From Scleromatobacter sp045810285 (GTDB lineage: Bacteria; Pseudomonadota; Gammaproteobacteria; Burkholderiales; Burkholderiaceae_C), in contig JBJMWE010000220.1 in the NCBI GenBank assembly GCA_045810285.1, positions 1 through 14,178 of the forward strand: 14,178 nucleotides of DNA, in the 5' to 3' direction. Both the position numbers and the translations under genes were made by a program. Positions within the stretch are counted from its first letter, which is position 1. Each line of letters starts with the position of its first letter. The notes under the pieces are model-generated. The model was not told the origin of the DNA. It saw nothing but the letters and a program-made list of their open reading frames with translations, and made no database searches. Below, piece after piece: positions 7,337 through 13,509 of the stretch.

Positions 7337-7349
7337 TCGAACGATTCGA
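7337..7349. promoter_or_regulatory. inverted repeat TCGAA-CGA-TTCGA
   Basis: A perfect 5-bp dyad with a 3-base spacer lies in the 209-bp gap between the DUF2251-like gene and the hydrolase gene, 13 bp upstream of a possible small ORF. It could be an operator. No adjacent regulator gene suggests which. Confidence 0.25.
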
Positions 7350-7362
7350 CCTTCACACCGCC

Positions 7363-7488
7363 ATGCGATTCAAGCTCACCTGGAATCGGAACCCGTCCGA
7401 CGCGCAGCCCGGCATGATCGACAAGGCCACGCCAGCGCGCGTGGCTCCCGGACTGCTGCAGCTCGCCCACGCCACGTTCAGGGGCTGA
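7363..7488 (+). CDS. possible small ORF (41 residues), hypothetical
   Basis: An ATG-initiated frame encodes a 41-residue peptide starting MRFKLTWNRNPSDAQPG and ending LAHATFRG. It ends 16 bp before the hydrolase start. No Shine-Dalgarno sequence is present, and no family, membrane segment or cysteine motif is recognised. It is the only reasonable coding candidate in the 209-bp gap 7296-7504. It could be a leader peptide, a decayed gene end, or noncoding. Confidence 0.25.
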   Translation: MRFKLTWNRNPSDAQPGMIDKATPARVAPGLLQLAHATFRG

Positions 7489-7504
7489 CACGGCCTGGCG
7501 CCAC

Positions 7505-8296
7505 ATGACCGCCATCGACCACTGGATCGCGCACGCCGAGGGCCGGATCTTCGCCCGGGAATGGCCCGCCGTGGACGCCGGCGTCGCGGCGCCGCCGCTG
7601 GTGCTGCTGCACGACTCGCTGGGCTGCGTGGCGCTGTGGCGCGAGTTCCCGGCACTTCTGGCGCGCGATACCGGCCGGCGCGTGATCGCCTATGACCGCG
7701 CAGGCTTCGGCGCGTCCGACGCGCGCGGCACGCGGCCGTCGCTCGACTTCATCGTCGAGGAGGCCACCACGTGGTTCCCGATCGTGCGGCGGCACTTCGG
7801 CATCGACCGCTTCGCGGTGCTGGGGCACAGCGTGGGCGGCGGCATGGCCGTCAACATCGCGGCGCGGCATTCCGACAGCTGCACCGCGCTCGTGACGATC
7901 GCGGCGCAGGCCTTCGTCGAGGAGCGCACGCTGTCGGCGCTGCGCGCGGCACGCGAATCGTTCGCGCAGGCGGGCGCGATGGCGCGTCTGGAGCGATACC
8001 ACGGCGACAAGGCGGCGTGGGTGCTGTCGGCCTGGCTCGACACCTGGCTGGACCCGGCGTTCGCGCACTGGTCGCTGGCGCGGGTGCTGCCCGGCGCGCG
8101 CTGCCCCGTGCTGGCCCTGCATGGCGAACTCGACGAATACGGCAGTTCTGCGCACCCGGCGATGATCGCGCGCCTGGCCGGCGGCCCGGCGCGCATGGAG
8201 ATGCTCGCGGGCCTGGGCCACGTGCCGCAGCGCGAGCGGCCCGGCGAGATCGCGCGCCGGGTCGCCACGTTCCTCGCGACGAGCGCGCCGCCGTGA
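7505..8296 (+). CDS. alpha/beta hydrolase
   Basis: This 263-residue cytoplasmic alpha/beta-hydrolase-fold protein has a complete apparent catalytic triad: Ser109 in the nucleophile elbow GHSVGG (107-112), Asp210 in HGELDEYGS (206-214), and His239 in GLGHVPQRERP (236-246). The oxyanion-loop motif is LLHDSLGC (34-41) instead of the common HG pair, a variant seen in a recognisable subgroup that also has VIAYDRAGFGASD (60-72). The substrate cannot be read from sequence; esterases, lactonases and ring-cleavage hydrolases share this layout. There is no signal peptide. The ATG at 7505 has no clear Shine-Dalgarno sequence. It converges with the minus-strand secreted-protein gene across a 30-bp gap that shows no clear terminator. 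Confidence 0.9.
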   Translation: MTAIDHWIAHAEGRIFAREWPAVDAGVAAPPLVLLHDSLGCVALWREFPALLARDTGRRVIAYDRAGFGASDARGTRPSLDFIVEEATTWFPIVRRHFGIDRFAVLGHSVGGGMAVNIAARHSDSCTALVTIAAQAFVEERTLSALRAARESFAQAGAMARLERYHGDKAAWVLSAWLDTWLDPAFAHWSLARVLPGARCPVLALHGELDEYGSSAHPAMIARLAGGPARMEMLAGLGHVPQRERPGEIARRVATFLATSAPP

Positions 8297-8326
8297 GGCG
8301 CCCCGGTCGGTCCCGGCGAGTGGGTC

Positions 8327-9148
8327 TCAGCACCCCGCGTTGCGCGGATCCCAGTAGTAGAAGCGGGCGGCCGGGTGCCACGGCTTGCCGACCTGCAGGC
8401 GCGTCGACAGGAACAGCGACAGCTCGAGGTAGTCCGGGCGCGCCTGCGGGCGGATGACGAAGTCGGGTTTGCCGTCGCCGTCGAGGTCGCCGACCCAGAT
8501 CAGCACGTCGTCGATGCCCAGCATGCCGTCCTCGCCGACGATGCCGTCGGGCCACAGCGCGGCCAGCGTGCGCTCGGTCTCGCCGAAGTGCACTTTCCAT
8601 GCGAGCTGGCGCGTGCCGCAGCCCGGGCCGCTGCACGAGGGATCCTGGCCCTGCAGCCAATGGCCGTCGAAGGACACGTCCGTGCCGTCGACGGACACCG
8701 CGCGACCGAGGCGGCGGCGCGCCGGCGCCATCGACGCGGGATCGTCGGCGGCGAGGAAGCGCTCGTTGACGTACCAGGTCCTGACCGGGCCTGCGGCCAG
8801 GCCGGGCACGCCCTGCACGAGGAACAGGGCGTGCGTCTTGAGGTCGGCGTGCATCACGGGCAGGGACTCGGTGCCCTCGTGCGTCTCGACGTCGCGGTTG
8901 GCGATGGTGACCTGCGTCGGCACCAGCGCGCAGGCGCCCTTGTCGCAAGTGACGGCCAGGTAGCTGCCCGCCGGGGTGGTGGTGTCGTCGATCGGGTAGC
9001 CTGCCGGGCTCGCGTGCAGCAGCGAGATGCCCGCTGCCGGCGCGCCGGCCGCGCCCGCATGCAGCGACGCGGACACGAGCAGGGCGGAGGCGAGGGCGGT
9101 GCGAAGGCGTGCGAACGTGCGCATGGCTTTCTTCGGTTGGTTGGACAT
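8327..9148 (-). CDS. secreted protein with DxDxDG calcium-loop-like motif
   Basis: This 273-residue hypothetical protein has a probable Sec signal peptide: basic n-region (KKAMRTFARLR), hydrophobic core ALASALLVSAS, and a likely cut after the AGAAGA region near 31-36. Near the C-terminus, VGDLDGDGKPDFVIRPQ (219-235) matches the DxDxDGxxD calcium-binding loop of FG-GAP/VCBS-type and EF-hand-like repeats, but only one copy is present. Five cysteines follow the signal (C69, C73, C172, C177, C273), including a CSGPGC pair. No enzyme motif is recognised. The start at 9148 is used; the in-frame ATG at 9124 (MRTFARLRT) is equally plausible and is preceded by the purine-rich GAAGAAAG. It converges with the hydrolase gene. 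It is probably periplasmic or extracellular. Confidence 0.75.
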   Translation of the reverse strand: MSNQPKKAMRTFARLRTALASALLVSASLHAGAAGAPAAGISLLHASPAGYPIDDTTTPAGSYLAVTCDKGACALVPTQVTIANRDVETHEGTESLPVMHADLKTHALFLVQGVPGLAAGPVRTWYVNERFLAADDPASMAPARRRLGRAVSVDGTDVSFDGHWLQGQDPSCSGPGCGTRQLAWKVHFGETERTLAALWPDGIVGEDGMLGIDDVLIWVGDLDGDGKPDFVIRPQARPDYLELSLFLSTRLQVGKPWHPAARFYYWDPRNAGC

Positions 9149-9381
9149 GCCTGGCAGCGTAGGCCGCTCCGGGCGAGCGATCATGGCCGGCGCGACGAGG
9201 AAACGGCGCCGGCGCGCGGAGAGTTCGCTCACGCGCCGTGGCCGCGCGAGCGGCCCGGCGAGACGCCTTTCGTGCACCGCGTCCTTGTGAGCGGTGCCAG
9301 GCACTGCTGGGGATCCCGGTGCCTTGCGGGCGGCGCTCCGCGGCGATGCCTGGCGCCGGCCGTCGCTCGTCGTTCTCCCGC
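9149..9381. other. intergenic region upstream of the secreted-protein gene
   Basis: This 233-bp GC-rich gap lies between the MFS transporter stop and the secreted-protein start. It contains the odd-length palindrome GTGCCAGGCAC (9294-9304). No T-run terminator or convincing promoter boxes were found, although the promoter for the minus-strand secreted-protein gene should lie at its left end. Short open frames here look like GC-driven chance. Confidence 0.45.
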
Positions 9382-10551
9382 TCAGCGCGCGGGCCGTCCG
9401 GCGACCCGGCCGGCGCACAGCGGCACCCCGGCCATCAGGGCGGCGAGCAGCCAGAACGCCGCGGGCAGGCTGGCCAGGTGCGAGACGAAGCCGACCGCGG
9501 CCGGGCCCATCAGCTGGCCCGCGTAGCCTACGGTGGTGAGCGCCGCGACGGCCATCGCCGCCGACGTGCCCGGCACGCTGCCGCAGCGCCGGAACAGCAC
9601 CGGCACGATGTTGGCGGCGCCCAGGCCGATCAGCGCGAAGCCGGCCAGCGCCAGCTCGAGGCGGCCTCCCCACAGCAGCACGGCAAAGCCCAGCACCGCC
9701 AAGGCGCCGCCGGCCTGGATCGTGGCGCGATCGCCGATGCGCGCGGTGATCGCGTCGCCGCTGAAGCGCCCGGCCGTCATCGCCACCGCGAACACCGCGT
9801 AGCCCAGGCCACCCTGCGCCGGGGCCGCGAGCGACAGCGTCGTCAGCAGCAGCGCGCTCCAGTCCAGCATCGCGCCTTCGACCAGGAAGCACACCGCCGC
9901 CAGCGCGGCCAGCAGCAGCAGGGCGCCGCTGCGCGGCCACGCCAGCGAATGGCCCGCAGCCACGCGGCCGGCCTCGACCAGGCGCGGCGCTGCCGCGAGC
10001 ATCGCAATCACCATCAGGGCCACGCAGGGCACCGTGCACGCCAGCGGTCCGACACCGGCCGACAGCAGTGCGGTGACGAAGCCCGCGCCCGCGAATCCGC
10101 CGACGCTGAACATCGCGTGGAAGCCCGACATCAGCGGCAGGCGCGCAGCGCGCTCGACCTCCACCGCGTGCACGTTCATCGCGACGTCCAGCGAGCCGAG
10201 CGCGCCGCCGAAGCCCAGCAGCACGGCGCCCAGCGTCCACGGCGAGCTCGCGACCGCCAGCAGCGGCAGCAGCAGCGCCAGCACCAGGCCGCTGGCGACG
10301 ACCACCGGCTTGCAGCCGTAGCGCGCGCACAGCGGGCCCGTGCGCAGCATGGCCGCGACGGAACCGGTGCCCAGGCACAGCAGCAGCAGGCCCATCAGCC
10401 CGTCGTCGGCGCCGAGCCGCGCCTTCGCGAACGGGATCAGCGGCGCCCAGGCCGCGAGGCCGAAGCCGGCGACGAGGAAGGCGATGCGGGTCGCGAGGCG
10501 GGCGCCGGGGCGGTCGGCGGAGAGCGGGGCGGCGTTAGATAGCGTTGTCAT
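9382..10551 (-). CDS. MFS transporter, YbjJ/fucose-permease-like
   Basis: This 389-residue inner-membrane transporter of the major facilitator superfamily has about twelve hydrophobic segments. Characteristic stretches of the YbjJ-like group are FGLAAWAPLIPFAKARLG at 30-47, LLLLCLGTGSVAAM at 55-68, GFHAMFSVGGFAGAG at 143-157, and EGAMLDWSALLL at 225-236. GDRATIQAGG near 273-282 is at the start of the second-half repeat. Known relatives include sugar permeases and transporters of uncertain substrate, so the cargo is undetermined. The start at 10551 is chosen because the transporter fold begins shortly after it; a longer upstream frame overlaps the DeoR gene and lacks membrane character. It begins 17 bp after the DeoR-family regulator stop, on the same strand, so the two form an operon. 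No terminator is seen after its stop. Confidence 0.9.
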   Translation of the reverse strand: MTTLSNAAPLSADRPGARLATRIAFLVAGFGLAAWAPLIPFAKARLGADDGLMGLLLLCLGTGSVAAMLRTGPLCARYGCKPVVVASGLVLALLLPLLAVASSPWTLGAVLLGFGGALGSLDVAMNVHAVEVERAARLPLMSGFHAMFSVGGFAGAGFVTALLSAGVGPLACTVPCVALMVIAMLAAAPRLVEAGRVAAGHSLAWPRSGALLLLAALAAVCFLVEGAMLDWSALLLTTLSLAAPAQGGLGYAVFAVAMTAGRFSGDAITARIGDRATIQAGGALAVLGFAVLLWGGRLELALAGFALIGLGAANIVPVLFRRCGSVPGTSAAMAVAALTTVGYAGQLMGPAAVGFVSHLASLPAAFWLLAALMAGVPLCAGRVAGRPAR

Positions 10552-10568
10552 CGGTGGGCAAGAAAAGT

Positions 10569-11342
10569 TCAGGCGGGGGCGGCCAGGGCCAGCGTGGCAC
10601 CGGCGGCGGCCAGGGGCCGGGTGAGGGCGGGTGGGGCGTCGTGCTCCACCACGAGCAGGTCGACGTCGGCGAGCGTGCAGCTGCGGTGCGGCGCGAGCGC
10701 GCCGAGCTTGGCGTTCATCGCGAGCACGACGCAGCGCTGCGTCGCGTCCATCAGCACGCGCTTGAACAGGGCGTCGGCGTGGAGCGCCGCGCCGATGCCG
10801 CGTTCCGCGTGCACCGCGCAGGCGCCCAGGAAGCAGCGGTCGATGTTGAGCTGCCCGACGGCCTGCACGGCGGCCACGTCGACGCATCCGCCGACGGTGG
10901 TGTCCACGCTGCCGCCGATCATGATCAGGCGCAGGTCGGGCCGGCGCAGCACGGCGCCGGCGATGTCGATCGCGTTGGTGGCGATCGTGAGTTCCTGGTC
11001 TTCCGGCAGGAACTCGGTGAGCGCGAGGTTGGTGCTGCCGGCGTCGAGGAACAGCAGCTCGCCCGGCCGGATGGACTCCGCGGCCCGGCGCGCCAGCGCC
11101 TCCTTGCGGCCGCGCGCCTCGTCGATGCGGGCGAACATCGGCTGCGTCTGCGGCGTGACGGGCAATGCGCCGCCGTACACGCGCCGGCAGCGGCCCTCGG
11201 CCGCCAGGGCGCGCAGGTCGCGGCGGATGGCGTCCTCCGACACGTCGAACTCCAGCGCCAGCGTGGCGGCCACCACGGCGGTGCCGCCTGCCAGGCGCTG
11301 GGCGATGACGTCGCGTCGGGCAAGCGGGAGGGGCGTCTGCAT
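10569..11342 (-). CDS. DeoR/GlpR family transcriptional regulator
   Basis: This 257-residue repressor-type protein has an N-terminal winged helix-turn-helix (about 8-60, with LALEFDVSEDAIRRDLRALA at 28-47 and CRRVYGGAL at 52-60). The C-terminal DeoR sensor domain has LDAGST at 99-104, TN at 122-123, IGGSVD at 142-147, and HADALFKRVLMDA at 188-200. In this family the sensor usually binds a phosphorylated sugar or related intermediate that releases it from DNA. The ATG at 11342 gives the expected 250-260 residue length. The gene leads the operon with the MFS transporter and is divergent from a kinase gene 70 bp away, so it probably controls both through the TGCAAA repeats between them and represses itself. 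A -10 box lies only 6 bases upstream of the ATG, so the mRNA may be leaderless or nearly so. Confidence 0.93.
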   Translation of the reverse strand: MQTPLPLARRDVIAQRLAGGTAVVAATLALEFDVSEDAIRRDLRALAAEGRCRRVYGGALPVTPQTQPMFARIDEARGRKEALARRAAESIRPGELLFLDAGSTNLALTEFLPEDQELTIATNAIDIAGAVLRRPDLRLIMIGGSVDTTVGGCVDVAAVQAVGQLNIDRCFLGACAVHAERGIGAALHADALFKRVLMDATQRCVVLAMNAKLGALAPHRSCTLADVDLLVVEHDAPPALTRPLAAAGATLALAAPA

Positions 11343-11348
11343 GCAGTC

Positions 11349-11397
11349 ATCTTAAACGTGCAAAAACAAGAATGCAAACACGTACAATCGTGCAAAC
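11349..11397. promoter_or_regulatory. divergent promoters with three TGCAAA direct repeats (candidate DeoR-type operator)
   Basis: The 70-bp gap (11343-11412) is A-rich compared with its surroundings. TGCAAA occurs at 11359, 11373 and 11391, two of them as CGTGCAAA. On the minus strand, TTGCAT (11377-11372) and TAAGAT (11354-11349) form a -35/-10 pair with a 17-base spacer for the regulator gene. On the plus strand, TACAAT (11383-11388) is a 5/6 -10 box for the kinase gene. The TGCAAA copies overlap or flank these boxes, as expected for repressor sites. DeoR-family proteins often bind short direct repeats. Assignment to this regulator is inferred from adjacency. Confidence 0.6.
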
Positions 11398-11412
11398 GAG
11401 ATCGGGGACACG

Positions 11413-12390
11413 GTGCAGAGCCAGACCAAGAACGCGAAGTCGCGCGACGAGATCGACGCCCTGGCCCGCCACGCCTTCGGGGTCGGGCTGGTGCCGGGCG
11501 ACGCCGGCCTGCGCGAGCTGACCGACGGCTGGTTCAACGCCGTCCACGAGCTGGCGCTGGCCGATGGCCGCCGCGTCGTCCTCAAGATCGCGCCGCCGCC
11601 CGGCGCCCCGGTGATGACCTACGAGCGCGACCTGATGGCCACCGAGGTGGCGACGATGCGCCTCGTGAAGTCCGATCCGGCCATCCCGGTGCCGGCAGTG
11701 CTGTTCCACGACGAATCGCGCCGCCTGTGCGATGCGCCGTACTTCTTCATGGAGAAGGTGCCGGGCGCCAACCTCGACCACGTCCGCAAGGCCTTGTCGC
11801 CCGGCGAGGCGAGCGCCGTCGACCGCCACGTCGGCGAGGTGGTGCGCGCCATCAACGGATTCCGCGGCGAGTGGTTCGGCATGCCGGGCCATCCCGGCCT
11901 GCGCGCGGCCACGTGGCGCGACGCCTTCGGCAAGATCGTCGAATCGGTATTGCAGGACGCCGCGCGCCGCGATGTGGCGTTCCCGCGCCCGGCGGAGGAA
12001 ATCCGCGCGCTGGTCCAGCACCACGCCCCGGCGCTGGACGCCGTGCGCGAGCCCTGCCTGGTGCACTGGGACGGGTGGGACAAGAACTTCTTCATCGCCG
12101 ACGGCCGCGTGACGGGCCTGATCGACTTCGAGCGAGCGCTGTGGGCCGACCCGCTGATGGAGGCGCAGTTTCGCGCGCTGTCTTGGGACGGCGTCTCGGA
12201 TGCGCTGCGCGGCTACGGCCGCACGACGTTCACCGCCGAGGAGATGGTGCGCTGCCGGCTCTACACGCTGCACCTGGCGCTGGTGATGCACACCGAGTGC
12301 TTCTACCGTCTGTATCCCGACGACGCGGTGCTGAACGACTCCTGGAGGATGGTGGTGGACAACCTGGACTGGCTGGCCAAGCGGGCCTGA
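11413..12390 (+). CDS. aminoglycoside phosphotransferase/choline kinase-fold kinase
   Basis: This 325-residue cytoplasmic kinase of the APH superfamily transfers phosphate from ATP to a small-molecule hydroxyl. The ATP-binding lysine is in RVVLKIAPP (54-62, Lys58). The Brenner-type catalytic loop is LVHWDGWDKNFFI (216-228), with Asp220 as catalytic base and Asn225 as metal ligand. Asp238 in GLIDFERA (235-242) is the second metal ligand. His-Trp-Asp replaces the usual His-Gly-Asp. The start is GTG at 11413, with GGGGA at 11404-11408. The protein is longer than typical aminoglycoside phosphotransferases (about 260-280), and its place beside a DeoR regulator and MFS importer argues for a metabolic kinase instead of drug resistance. 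The substrate is unknown. It converges with the Oxidored_like gene across 17 bp. Confidence 0.88.
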   Translation: MQSQTKNAKSRDEIDALARHAFGVGLVPGDAGLRELTDGWFNAVHELALADGRRVVLKIAPPPGAPVMTYERDLMATEVATMRLVKSDPAIPVPAVLFHDESRRLCDAPYFFMEKVPGANLDHVRKALSPGEASAVDRHVGEVVRAINGFRGEWFGMPGHPGLRAATWRDAFGKIVESVLQDAARRDVAFPRPAEEIRALVQHHAPALDAVREPCLVHWDGWDKNFFIADGRVTGLIDFERALWADPLMEAQFRALSWDGVSDALRGYGRTTFTAEEMVRCRLYTLHLALVMHTECFYRLYPDDAVLNDSWRMVVDNLDWLAKRA

Positions 12391-12407
12391 AGAACCCGAG
12401 GCGCACG

Positions 12408-12605
12408 TCAGGCGGCGGGCGCGTCGGGGTGGCGCAGCTTCCAGGCGCGCAGGGCCTGGCGGTACTTGTCCATCTCGAGGTCGTGCAGGTCGAAGATGCA
12501 CGGATCGCAGCCGTTGCCGCAGCACAGGTCGATGTCGGGCTGCGGCGGGGGCAGCGGCATGGGGTCGTCGGCGGGCGCCGGCGCGGACGGGTCGGGGAGC
12601 GTCAT
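12408..12605 (-). CDS. small Oxidored_like (PF09791-type) Cys-motif protein
   Basis: This 65-residue protein has a Pro/Asp-rich N-terminus (1-26) followed by DLCCGNGCDPCIFDLHDLEM (26-45) and YRQALRAWK (48-56). The CCGxGCxPCxFDL motif with C28, C29, C33 and C36 is diagnostic of the short oxidoreductase-like N-terminal domain (PF09791), found alone in many proteobacteria. The cysteines probably bind a metal or form disulfides; no reaction is established. The frame stays open upstream to 13010, but that part runs through an inverted-repeat element and has no family similarity, so the ATG at 12605 is used. The Shine-Dalgarno sequence is weak. Confidence 0.82.
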   Translation of the reverse strand: MTLPDPSAPAPADDPMPLPPPQPDIDLCCGNGCDPCIFDLHDLEMDKYRQALRAWKLRHPDAPAA

Positions 12606-12687
12606 GGGCCCATTGTCCAAAGAAAAAGGTTCATCGCCGATGTGCGGGGAAGGGGCGACGCCTTTCTGCTCCACCGGAAAAACCTCG

Positions 12688-12802
12688 GTCGTCCTGCGCG
12701 AAGTCGCAGGATCCACGTCTGTCACGGCGCTGGCCTTGCCGCGAGGCACAGCGGGCCGAAGGCCCGGGCGGGCGTGGATCCTGCGACTTCGCGCAGGATG
12801 AC
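12688..12802. repeat. REP/MITE-like pair of inverted repeats
   Basis: Two exact 26-bp inverted arms, 12692-12717 and 12773-12798, flank a 55-bp centre. With one mismatch they extend to 30 bp (12688-12802). Each arm is itself a hairpin, TCCTGCG-CGAAGT-CGCAGGA (12692-12711 and 12779-12798), and the centre holds a third, GGGCC-GAA-GGCCC (12753-12765). This nested layout resembles the dispersed REP or small-MITE elements of proteobacteria. It occupies a 319-bp gap (12606-12924) between two minus-strand genes. No transposase gene is nearby, so any mobility would need a trans-acting enzyme. Confidence 0.85.
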
Positions 12803-12875
12803 AGGGCGTCGTCGGCTCGCGCATGGCGTGCCAGGCGCCGAGCCGTGCCTTCCCCGCGGATCGGCGAAGAGCCAA

Positions 12876-12898
12876 GAAAAAGGCGCCCGCAGGCGCCT
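12876..12898 (-). terminator. intrinsic terminator of the DUF4124 gene
   Basis: On the minus strand AGGCGCC (12898-12892), loop TGCG and GGCGCCT (12887-12881) are followed by TTTTC. It lies 26 bp past the stop codon of the DUF4124 gene and before the REP-like element. Confidence 0.88.
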
Positions 12899-12924
12899 CG
12901 ATGCTCGCTGACCCGGCGAGCGCG

Positions 12925-13389
12925 TCAGCGCATGCCGGCCGTGCGCAGCTGCGACACGCAGGTGGGCGGCAGGGCATTGACGATGCAGCGCCTGGCCTCG
13001 TACACGCCATCCTGCACGCACGGCGTCGCCTGGGCCGCGCAGGCCGCGTTGCTGCGTCCGGTGCCGGCCAGCATCGCGGCGTTGCACGAGGAGGACAGGC
13101 GCACCTTGTAGCAGCGCTTGATCGTGTCCTGGATCGGCGACATGCAGCCCGACACGGCGTGGTGCACGCTCTGCTGGCAGGGCGCGTCCAGGCCGGTCAG
13201 CGGCGGCAGGCCGATGTCCAGGCTCTGGTCGGTGGACACGGCGCTGCTGCTGGCCGTGCCGGACGGGCAGGCGTGATCCTGGTAGGTGGTGGAGCCATCC
13301 GCCTGCTTGCACTTGTAGCCCTGCGCGTGCGCGAGCCACGGCACGCAGGCGAGCGTCAGGGCCAGTGCCAGGCGCTGGAATCGAGTCAT
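12925..13389 (-). CDS. secreted Cys-rich DUF4124 domain protein
   Basis: This 154-residue periplasmic protein has a clear signal peptide (1-22, ending PWLAHA, cut before Q23). The DUF4124 core follows immediately: GYKCKQADGSTTYQDHACP at 24-42, with the aromatic KCxxADGxxxYxDxxCP pattern. The remaining 110 residues contain eight more cysteines (C71, C82, C93, C102, C117, C124, C135, C144), ten in the mature protein, an even number suited to disulfides. I do not recognise this C-terminal part as a named domain. The ATG at 13389 has a strong Shine-Dalgarno GGGGAGGG (13401-13394). The gene is monocistronic, with its own terminator. DUF4124 has no established function. Confidence 0.85.
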   Translation of the reverse strand: MTRFQRLALALTLACVPWLAHAQGYKCKQADGSTTYQDHACPSGTASSSAVSTDQSLDIGLPPLTGLDAPCQQSVHHAVSGCMSPIQDTIKRCYKVRLSSSCNAAMLAGTGRSNAACAAQATPCVQDGVYEARRCIVNALPPTCVSQLRTAGMR

Positions 13390-13443
13390 GCATCCCTCCC
13401 CGGGTATTTGTTCCGAGCGAGAGACTATCGCAATCCTGGCCGG

Positions 13444-13464
13444 TGCCGCCGCCCGGGCCGGCGG
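13444..13464. other. GC hairpin between ilvD and the DUF4124 gene
   Basis: GCCGCCG (13444-13450) and CGGCGGC (13458-13464) form a 7-bp stem with a 7-base loop, 45 bp past the ilvD stop on the minus strand. There is no T-run, so it is at best a weak terminator or an mRNA-stabilising structure. The rest of the 120-bp gap (13390-13509) must hold the DUF4124 gene promoter, but no clear boxes are seen. Confidence 0.35.
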
Positions 13465-13509
13465 CGTCCGTGGCGGATTACCGAAATGTTGCGGAATCGT
13501 GGGAACGCG

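Noticed and set aside
8327..10378. A 683-codon frame joining the secreted protein to sequence over the MFS gene
   Set aside because: The part upstream of 9148 is an out-of-frame shadow of the MFS gene. The signal peptide marks the real start at 9148 or 9124.
11413..12390. Aminoglycoside resistance gene
   Set aside because: Only the fold and catalytic motifs are shared. The length, the HWD variant and the metabolic-type context do not support a resistance call.
12688..12802. Intrinsic terminator or complete insertion sequence
   Set aside because: There is no T-run after the long hairpin in either direction, and no transposase coding sequence within or near the arms.
10545..12911. A 788-codon plus-strand open frame
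   Set aside because: It runs antisense through the DeoR gene and out of frame through the kinase gene, has an Arg/Gly/Ala-biased composition with no domain, and spans the divergent promoter. Long frames of this type are expected opposite genes in GC-rich DNA.
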